Below are positions 58,701 to 64,000 of a stretch of DNA of 64,000 nucleotides, piece after piece. The stretch spans positions 417,267 through 481,266 of the forward strand of contig NMRA01000091.1 in assembly GCA_002633005.1 (NCBI GenBank). The letters run 5' to 3'. This DNA comes from Phoronis australis. Lineage: Eukaryota > Phoronida > Phoronidae. Numbering within the stretch: the first letter of the stretch is position 1; each line of letters begins with the position of its first letter. Under the pieces are notes generated by a model. The model had not been told where the DNA came from, searched no databases, and worked only from the letters and a program-made list of their open reading frames with translations. Position numbers and translations under genes: made by a program.

Positions 58701-60997
58701 TTCTCTTTTTAACACAGCTAGTCAAGGGTTTCAAATATTACACAGTTATGACATTTATGAACAAATTGGGTACGTCATTTTCTTGGAGGTGAAGATGATG
58801 ACGCCTTCACATTTTCTTGCAGCTTTGACGTATTCTGCACTATTTATTGTCCGTTTTTGTGATACTGCTAATAAACAACTCTAGAAGCGTACCATTTGCG
58901 GTGCAGTCTTGTTCAAGTCTCATGGATGTCAGCATAGTTAAAGCGGGCAACTGCATACGAATTATACCTTTTATCAAGGTGGAAACCAGATATTCTTTGT
59001 TAACATAACATACTTAAGGAATTGAGGAGCATTTGGTTGGTCTTTTGTGGTTCTCTAGAACAGATATCAGTGAAAAAATTATTGCAGGTGATCTGTTTCA
59101 CGGTGTACCAGACGTTCGCTGCTCAGGTGGGCCCAGTGCACTGATCAGCTGGAACAACATTTATTGTTTTGTTAATATATAGTTCAAACCCAGCTGAGGA
59201 ACTAGACACCTGATTCAAGGGTCTAACAGTGTGCCCCAGTGGGACTCGAACCCACGACCTTGAGTAAAGTAAGTGGACACTCATCCCTCTAGGCCACGCT
59301 GCCTGCTCCAAATGTCATGGGTATGAGATTACATCTAGTCGATGAATCCTCAATAATTTTAAGTGCCAGTCACACGTTAGTTTCACTGGAAATGCGCAAG
59401 ATTTTACATGTGCTCATGTTTGTACTTTGGCAGAGATTGGTGACTTATTTTTCAGTCGTTCTTGGAAACCAGATGGCAACACATTCATGAATTTAGTAAA
59501 ACATCCATGGGTCAAAAAACATGGTAAAGCAAGTAACCTGCACTGTTTTTGATTGAAGAGTATTGTAAATTGAGTTTCAGAAGTTCATAGTGGTACATGT
59601 TTTCACAGCCGGGCCGTCTCCCCAAGGTGCAAGCCATTGGCTGGTACTTAGAAGAGTCCAACATGGCGCAAGTGTCAATCAATCTGACTGACCACGAGGT
59701 GACCGGTCTACACACGGTATACGAGGAGACCTGCAAGGATGCACAGGTTAGTTTCCGTGGTTACTGAGGTAGGGGTGTTGGGAATCAGCGTGAGAAGTTA
59801 TTTTTTCTTTGAAGTTCTTGTCATTCTGTTGTTGGATCAAAACATGCTGAAAAAATGTAAAAAGCTTGTATGTTGCATCTCATGAATCTTATACAGTAGT
59901 TTTCAAAAGAAGCTAGGCTGACTTTTGACACAACTTGGATGAACTTCTTACCAGATTTATTACTTGGCGAAATGAAGTTTTTCCAGTATGTTACTGTGTC
60001 ATGAATTGTGTTTTCTTGCTTGTAACTCATCAATAGCTTGAGGCATATTGTTTTTGTTTAAATTAGATGCAAGATGGCGCTGTGGTCGCCATTTTCCAAA
60101 TTTTTGCTTTGCAATCTTCCGAGGAGTTATTCTGAAAATTTGTATTTTGATAGACTGCATCAAGAGCTGTCTGTCCATTTTTTGCTATGACTTAACGTTC
60201 CTTAATTATTCAAAATTTTCTGATGATTTCTCTTACACTGATTGATTTTGCTTTGGGCATCTCCGGCGTCCCTCGATGGGTTTTCTGAAACTCTTTATGT
60301 GAATAGATTTCATCAAGCGTTATCTCCGTTATGGCATCCATTTCACCAACTAAATGTTCCTGAGTTATTCAAGAGTTAGTCACTTGATGACTGTTCTTTT
60401 GTTGCCCGATTTCTCGCTGCTCGTTTGTTGGTCTGTCAGGTGCATGTTACAGGTGGCATTTATCATCTGATGAACATGAAAGTTTCAAACAACGTGTAGC
60501 TTTTAGAAAGCTTGAGGCCTATTGTTTTCCGACGAAATCAGGCACACAATTGTACAGATGTGGACATTTTTTAATAATTGTTTGACTTCATGACTGTTGT
60601 GAGTACGTCTGTATTGTCACCAGTGTTGGAGATGACGTCGTTGATGTTATTGTTGGCGTTGCTGGTGGCACTGTCTTTGTTGTGAGTGTGTCTGTGAGGT
60701 CACCCTCTTCATCGTCAATATTGTCTTGAGCGCTGTTGTCTAAGTGGCGATTTTGTGGTTAGAAATTTGTTGAATTTCGACATTGTCCAGGCTGTTTTGA
60801 AAACCACTGTGATTTTTTGAGTAGAGGTGTCTACATACTGAATTCATCCTCATCTTCTATTTCAGGAACTGAAGCTGGCCACAGTGGGCTCGCAGATAGT
60901 TGGCCTGGTCCCTTTGGAAGCGATGCTTAACACTGCCAAATATTACATGGAGAAGGAAGGTCTATTCTTGTTGGAGGAAGACCAGAAAATTAGATTG
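37659..60997 (+). CDS. FTCD: FTCD, formimidoyltransferase-cyclodeaminase, 5' part (seven exons; continues past window)
   Basis: Seven plus-strand exons join to 903 bp, 301 residues, all phases agreeing. The product is the formiminotransferase half of the bifunctional enzyme, which moves the formimino group from formiminoglutamate to tetrahydrofolate in histidine breakdown; the cyclodeaminase half then makes methenyl-tetrahydrofolate and ammonia. The N-terminus [18 protein letters not shown] is typical of the family. The catalytic His is at residue 82, exactly as in the mammalian enzymes, within GEHPRLG. The N-subdomain spans about 1-180, the C-subdomain 181 onward, and the last 25 or so residues of the transferase domain plus the whole cyclodeaminase domain are missing. 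I saw no further exon between 61000 and 64000, so the gene must run on to the right. Introns are large (up to 9.3 kb) because of repeats. Confidence 0.96.
38517..40484. mobile_element. TTAA-bounded non-autonomous DNA element (~1.97 kb)
   Basis: Left end TTAAGGTAGGTGGATACAC; right end GTGTATACACCTACCTTAA, inverted with one difference. TTAA at both outer edges could be a 4-bp target duplication (piggyBac-type) or TAA/TTA (Harbinger-type). No reading frame of useful length inside, so it is non-autonomous. It sits in FTCD intron 1. Confidence 0.75.
40600..40900. repeat. Dispersed repeat related to 50193-50640
   Basis: Shares GGTGCTCAACA, GAAAATCTC(C/T)GCT, GTCGCCAGTGG with GGACATCGT, and CATTCTTTTCTAGCAGTTT with the 50-kb copy, in the same order and spacing. 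Confidence 0.6.
41390..42060. repeat. Diverged copy of the CAGTGCTC/GTCGCC repeat family
   Basis: Contains CTCAGGTCGCC near the left and GAGCTGCAGGTCGCCAAATC near the right. The middle (TTACTTCCTGTTGAAGTTTG and onward) aligns with 51590-51660 and 33405-33470. Confidence 0.5.
43577..43706. repeat. Direct repeats built on a palindrome
   Basis: GACATACAGATCATGTATGG occurs at about 43578 and 43657. GTCTACTGTAGACTGATGA or a close variant occurs three times. AGTCTAC-T-GTAGACT is a perfect palindrome. Period about 80 bp with one internally shortened unit. Confidence 0.8.
43808..43991 (+). CDS. FTCD: FTCD exon 2
   Basis: 184 bp: [20 protein letters not shown], then [17 protein letters not shown], ending HS plus the first base of Gly. 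The [11 protein letters not shown] block is strongly conserved in formiminotransferases. Acceptor TTGGCAG, donor GTACTA. Confidence 0.96.
44000..45522. other. FTCD intron 2
   Basis: 1.5 kb. One 91-residue minus frame (45033-45308) has balanced composition but no recognisable domain or splice partners. Otherwise nothing to report. Confidence 0.5.
45523..45651 (+). CDS. FTCD: FTCD exon 3 (catalytic His82)
   Basis: 129 bp: completes Gly80, then [20 protein letters not shown] and further to LSEELGVP. His82 is the catalytic residue. Acceptor CTTTTTCAG, donor GTGACA. Confidence 0.97.
46090..46650 (+). repeat. CCTAGTGG higher-order repeat, cluster 1
   Basis: Starts with a GGCGTCATATCTGTCTGGGC head, then three diverged ~145-bp monomers with CCTAGTGG-type cores at 46247, 46391 and 46551 (position of TAG). 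Each monomer has a GAAA(A/T)TTGGC segment, a GA(C/T)GA..TTTCCGA segment and the core followed by a T-run. It lies in FTCD intron 3. Confidence 0.85.
47140..47990 (+). repeat. CCTAGTGG higher-order repeat, cluster 2
   Basis: Same monomers, with cores at 47407, 47694 and 47839 and damaged cores at 47271 (one base lost), 47541 (core deleted) and 47886. It ends with a tail (AATCACCCCTAGAAGCACAC and GTGGGTGCATTTCAAC) that recurs at about 53910, 55060 and 61630. Confidence 0.85.
48360..48450 (-). ncRNA. tRNA-like sequence, probably SINE head
   Basis: On the minus strand GGTTCAATTCC fits a B box, preceded at tRNA-like distance by AGCTCAAACAGCAGAG as a weak A box. The acceptor arms do not pair well, so this is a tRNA-derived repeat or pseudogene rather than a working tRNA. 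Confidence 0.4.
48928..49016 (+). CDS. FTCD: FTCD exon 4
   Basis: 89 bp: two bases complete Val123, then [20 protein letters not shown] and GEYEGLPDK, ending in phase 0 at GTGAGT. The IRAGEYE motif is conserved. It lies between two repeat clusters. Confidence 0.96.
49229..51806. mobile_element. CAGTGCTC-terminated composite repeat (interrupted by gap)
   Basis: Left terminus CAGTGCTCGGCG at 49229; right terminus GAGCACTG at 51799-51806, preceded by GGCAACCTGCATGTCGCC. A further CAGTGCTC at 50193 suggests a nested relative. GTCGCC/GGCGAC motifs cluster near both ends. The unknown gap sequence makes the structure uncertain. In FTCD intron 4. Confidence 0.5.
49488..49749. other. Assembly gap (262 N)
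   Basis: Run of unknown bases inside FTCD intron 4 and inside the CAGTGCTC-terminated repeat. Apparent reading frames across it mean nothing. Confidence 1.
51940..52021. repeat. TG/CA alternating tract
   Basis: GTGTGCACATGTGTGCACGT, then a short AT-rich spacer, then CACACACACACGCACGCACC and more CA. Alternating purine-pyrimidine (Z-DNA prone), with the two halves partly self-complementary. Confidence 0.9.
52022..55500 (+). repeat. CCTAGTGG higher-order repeat, cluster 3 (largest)
   Basis: About 3.5 kb of head-to-tail monomers. TAG (or variant) of the core lies at 52168, 52299, 52453, 52838, 52983, 53129, 53274, 53435, 53575, 53895, 54047, 54197, 54337, 54454, 54598, 54756, 54900, 55043 and 55352, mostly 140-160 bp apart. 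Three monomer types alternate: CCCCCTAGTGGCAATTTTA, GCCAUCTAGTGGCCATT (U read as T) and GCCTCCTAGTGGCAGTTT, giving a ~440-bp higher-order unit. Fresh heads with GTCCGTCCG occur at about 52540-52620. Confidence 0.9.
55501..57633. other. FTCD intron 4, stretch without recognised elements
   Basis: Between the repeat array and the decayed reverse transcriptase. Two short open frames (57130-57393 and 57390-57641) have no recognisable homology and share a GATCCTTAGGA motif, so they are probably part of an unidentified repeat. A GGGG/CCCC-rich patch lies at about 56705-56890. Confidence 0.5.
57634..58300 (-). pseudogene. Decayed Penelope-like reverse transcriptase fragment
   Basis: Minus-strand reading includes [15 protein letters not shown], an [12 protein letters not shown] segment (position of the catalytic Y-x-D-D box, here YLDN), then after a frame change [36 protein letters not shown] and YLKRAHQ. 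Order and spacing fit the palm-to-thumb part of Penelope-like (or related) reverse transcriptases. Stops and frameshifts, and loss of one catalytic Asp, show it is dead. No endonuclease domain is seen. It lies in FTCD intron 4 just before exon 5. Confidence 0.75.
58352..58528 (+). CDS. FTCD: FTCD exon 5
   Basis: 177 bp, 59 codons: [20 protein letters not shown], then [20 protein letters not shown] and the [17 protein letters not shown] block, ending GGE at GTGAGG. It follows a 9.3-kb intron. A decayed reverse transcriptase ends within about 60 bp upstream of it. Confidence 0.97.
59150..59298 (-). ncRNA. tRNA-derived SINE or tRNA pseudogene
   Basis: On the minus strand GTGGCCTAGAGGGATGAG fits an A box and GGTCGTGGGTTCGAGTCCC contains a perfect B box GGTTCGAGTCC. 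The expected 7-bp acceptor stem cannot form between GCAGCGT and GGGGCAC, so it is unlikely to be a functional tRNA. The sequence continues about 80 bp as a SINE-like tail. Confidence 0.6.
59609..59746 (+). CDS. FTCD: FTCD exon 6
   Basis: 138 bp, 46 codons: [20 protein letters not shown], then [20 protein letters not shown] and TCKDAQ. The QAIGWYLEE and VSINLTD blocks are family signatures. Acceptor TTTTCACAG, donor GTTAGT. Confidence 0.97.
59747..60865. other. FTCD intron 6
   Basis: No recognised element. A GT-rich imperfect repeat (TGTTGTGAGTGTGTCTGTGAGG and similar) lies at about 60595-60740. Confidence 0.6.
60866..60997 (+). CDS. FTCD: FTCD exon 7 (last exon in window)
   Basis: 132 bp, 44 codons: [20 protein letters not shown], then [20 protein letters not shown] and KIRL, ending in phase 0 at [16 protein letters not shown] is strongly conserved. 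The next expected segment is not seen before 64000. Confidence 0.96.
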
Positions 60998-61549
60998 GTA
61001 AGTTTTATGTACAAATTACGAGGAGAGCAAACCTAGTGAAGCCTTTGATTATTCTAGTGTTTGAGATGCGATAAGAAGGTTGTCAAAACTCCTTGCATAG
61101 TCTTTTAAGTCGACAAGCATTACTTTGTTAGAGTTAACCAACAGTATAAGGCAGTGCTGAAGCTCAAGTTAAGATGAATTACGAAATTGTACAATTCATA
61201 CATTTTCAATTTTGGACTCGTAGTTATCAATGCCAATGCAAAAACACATGTCTGTCAAGTGTCCGTTTGGTGTCTACATGTGTGTCTTCAAAATGATGAA
61301 TATTTGTGAAATTTTGCAAAACAGACATACTCCTGTCCTGAATAGGATGACACGAACATATTATTTTTCCATACTGCTGTGCAATAAGTGACAATTTAGT
61401 TTCTTAATTTTACGGACATATTTTATGCATTTACCAAGTTCTTTGTTAGATTTTCGTTGTGCCGACAACAAGAGGTTTCTGTTTCATGCAGTTTCTAAGT
61501 AATCTGTGGCAAATAAGTGTCTATCAAAGAGACGACAGCACTTGCGTTA

Positions 61550-61700
61550 TTTCAGACAAATTTGACTTATGCTGCATCCCCCTAGTGGTCCTTTTTACTT
61601 CACATTAAGTGTATGATATCGATAAACACCTCTAGAGGCATGATGTTGTTTGCAGTGCAGTTGTGGGTTCTTTTTAACGCCTTACATTGCTCTTAAATTG
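61550..61700 (+). repeat. CCTAGTGG family, tail fragment
   Basis: CCCCCTAGTGGTCC at about 61580, then AACACCTCTAGAGGCATGAT and GTGCAGTTGTGGGTTC, the tail seen in clusters 2 and 3. It ends near TTACATTGCTCTT. Confidence 0.7.
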
Positions 61701-62319
61701 TTCAGCTTCCAAAATGTTTCAGTGAGTTGAGAGTAGCAATTCTTGTTTTAAGCTGGAGCTCACTTATCATGTCACATTTTGGGTTGTTGTTAAGATTGAC
61801 CGCCTTATGGTTATTATGTTCACGTCCCTAGGACATGAAAATAAGACAAAAATTTACAACTTCATTCAGTATTTTCAAAACGTTTTTCGTCTTCGAAAGC
61901 AAGGCGGCATGCTACACATCGCTGCCCACCAAACAAGGCAATGGCATTAACCAACTGGAACGAAACTTATGGTAGCACAAACTTGAGTTTGACTTAATGC
62001 ATGGTTTGTTTTACGTCACACTTGACTGAATTACATATTAAAACATGAATGGAGTCGCACTTTCAGCATTCAAGGTACATCGCACAAGAATAATTGTCAA
62101 AATTGTCATGTTCCATTTTTCAAAAGCTACTTCACTACAAATAAGGTAACCTTTACTAAATATTGTTTTATGACATCAACACTGTACAAACCATGTTGGT
62201 AATGGACTAAAATTCTCTTAATTTTTATTTTTGTGAAGAAATTAGACGAAAGAGAATTTCACTTATCTTCCATGGTGTGAACTAAATGAATAAACCTAAA
62301 CAGTCTTTTTGTGCCCACA

Positions 62320-62770
62320 TTTTTTGATGTGGTTGCATATTGCCGTCATCTCTGGCTGGGCGTCCATCGTCCAGCATTTGGCGTCTGCTGCTGTAGCTCC
62401 AATGTCCCTTTTAGCATGATAGTCAGATTTGGCAGATGTGTTTTCATGAAGCAGACGACAGACAACGACGAGTTTCGGACCAATTAAACTACCGCTGTGC
62501 CCCCTAGTGGAAATTTTAGTTTTTTACGTTTACCCCTGTATCTTTGGACTTCCTATCACGGATTTTCTTAAAATTTGGCAAATAGGACTTTCTTTCCGCA
62601 TTTGGATGCATTTGACATATTTTGCGCCACCTAGTAGACGTTGCTACTGTTTTCAAGTCTGTTTTTTGGTGTCCACCCCTCTAGCGACCAAACCACTCTA
62701 ACGATGATTACGTAAATTGACCTATATGTTCCCACTGTGAAGAGAATGGTTTACAGTGTGATACACATTG
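62320..62770 (+). repeat. CCTAGTGG higher-order repeat, isolated copy
   Basis: Head TGCCGTCATCTCTGGCTGGG, then cores at 62505 (CCCCCTAGTGG) and 62632 (CACCTAGTAG), ending near a TCTAACGATGATTACG segment. A further head-like fragment is at about 63095-63200. Confidence 0.8.
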
Positions 62771-63206
62771 CTTTGGGAGACATTTTGTTATAAATGTGAT
62801 TAAACAAAAAATGGAGCCCTTTGCAATGAGATTCAAAAATAACCTTAATGATCACTACCTGAAACTAATTGCTCTGCTGCGGTCTTTAATTGCTGTCATG
62901 GCTTAAGTGTCTGATAATTGGTTTTTGTGTTCTATGCTTGCTTTCACTTTGTTTGAGTTACGAGTTTTAGTTCAGGCCTGGGTAAACCTTTCTTCAAGAC
63001 TATGCGGTGACTCATGTTCCCGTAGAATCTTAACAAGATTACGGAACTACTTAATATTAAAAAGTCTCAAAAGAAGTTACTATTCAGTTGCTAAGCGCCC
63101 ACACGTTATATGCCATCACCCCTGTCTATCCGTTTGGCAACCAGGGCTGTTCCTCCAAAATCCTCTCAGCGGAACTTTCATGCCAATGTGCAATAAAAGA
63201 ATAGGG

Positions 63207-64000
63207 TCACTTATCAGTTTGGACCACCCCTGTTTTGTATAAAGTGATATTTATAAACATTCTTCTATGGGTAAAGAGATACCTGAAGTTCTTGAATTCA
63301 GGATTGATGGGAAGGCTAAAGGGTGAAAAATAAATTTCTGTGATTTCTTTTTCATTATAATAATTACTTAACCGCACATAATTGTCGGGTTTTTGTGCAA
63401 AAATATGGATAGTACAATTTTTAACCCAATCTTTACTACAACTATTATAATTAATTAATTGAAAGTTGCTACAACCAATAGATCTTGGTTCTAGTTCGCC
63501 AAAATGCTTCCTCAATGCACTAACAACCATATTATATTGCAATATACAAAAATTCTTGAGATTGTATATATTTCTGATAAAATCCTAGCCAAGAATATTG
63601 TTTACATTATCTAGAATGTCTTTGCAAAATAACAGTCCCGCTTCAAACATTTCCCAACACAATACTGATTTGTTGCAAATTAAAATGTTTTGATTATTCC
63701 ACAAGACTTGTTTGTTAATAGGAATATTCTTAAAAACTTCTATATTCAAAGGCTCCAAGCTTTTAAGCACTTCAGTATAAAAGGAATTGCTAATTGGCAT
63801 TTTCAAATTTCTTAAACAGAATTTTGAAAAGAAAATAAGACCACCACCCAATTTAGTGAAAAGAGACTTGGGTTAAAATTTCCAACTACCATTTCCTCGT
63901 GAATTTAAACGTTTGACCCAATTGATTTTGAGTCGATTTTTAATTATTTCCACACTAAGGTATTTTAACCGTCCTTCATATGGAAGTACAGTGACAGATT
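63207..64000 (-). pseudogene. LINE ORF2 C-terminal fragment, runs off the right edge
   Basis: Minus-strand frames read RLKYLSVEIIKNRLKINWVK, SWKF, then FYTEVLKSLEPL, VLWNNQNILICNKS, CWEMFEAGLLFCKDILDN and, further on, FRYLFTHRRMFINITLYKTG. The pattern (WVKRL..WK, FY-x-E-V-L, LWNN-x-x-I, W..AG....DI, H-R-x-F-x-N-x-x-L-Y-K) is that of the region after the reverse transcriptase in L1/Tx1-type LINEs. Two long frames are separated by stops near 63543-63585, so it is degenerate. Clade not certain. Confidence 0.7.

Overview
The window is animal nuclear DNA. It is AT-rich, has long introns bounded by GT/AG, and is full of diverged repeats. It holds two protein-coding genes placed head to head. The minus-strand gene is an orthologue of the chromatin reader ZMYND11 (BS69). 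It is complete at coding level: thirteen exons from the ATG at 34374 to the stop at 13250-13252, giving 602 codons. The plus-strand gene is the 5' part of formimidoyltransferase-cyclodeaminase (FTCD). Seven exons from the ATG at 37659 to 60997 encode the first 301 residues, and the rest lies beyond the right edge. Every junction named here was placed by reading the reading-frame phase on both sides, and all phases agree.

Layout. 1-13249: ZMYND11 3' flank, with no recognisable gene; it holds minisatellites, short inverted-repeat elements and a diverged reverse-oriented copy of the main repeat family. 13250-34379: ZMYND11, running right to left, with domain order winged-helix-like N-terminus, PHD, bromodomain, CxxC zinc finger, PWWP, coiled coil, MYND. 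34380-37658: head-to-head intergenic region, containing a ~540-bp foldback element. 37659-60997: FTCD exons 1-7, whose introns carry most of the repeats (a TTAA-bounded inverted-repeat element, an array of ~145-bp monomers, a decayed Penelope-like reverse transcriptase, tRNA-like sequences and a 262-base gap). 61000-64000: more repeats and the C-terminal part of a LINE ORF2 on the minus strand.

The most notable structures are these. (1) A 2.13-kb tandem duplication (21515-23643 and 23878-26006) carries two consecutive ZMYND11 coding exons, the CxxC finger and the PWWP. Both copies are intact, but the pair is 200 bp, so splicing in both pairs breaks the frame. A single ambiguous base sits at the end of the first copy, so an unmerged-haplotype assembly artefact is the leading alternative to mutually exclusive exons. 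(2) In the FTCD introns, a repeat made of three diverged ~145-bp monomers carries a CCTAGTGG core once per monomer, always in the same orientation. Its reverse complement fits the CTCF core consensus, so this family may have seeded a directional array of CTCF-like sites.

The organism cannot be named from two conserved genes. The close match to vertebrate ZMYND11 layout, the AT-rich repeat-dense introns and the signs of high heterozygosity suggest a marine invertebrate, perhaps a non-vertebrate deuterostome such as a hemichordate or lancelet. That is inference only. The two genes have no known common pathway (one reads H3.3K36me3 in transcription, the other acts in histidine and folate metabolism); they share only the intergenic region.
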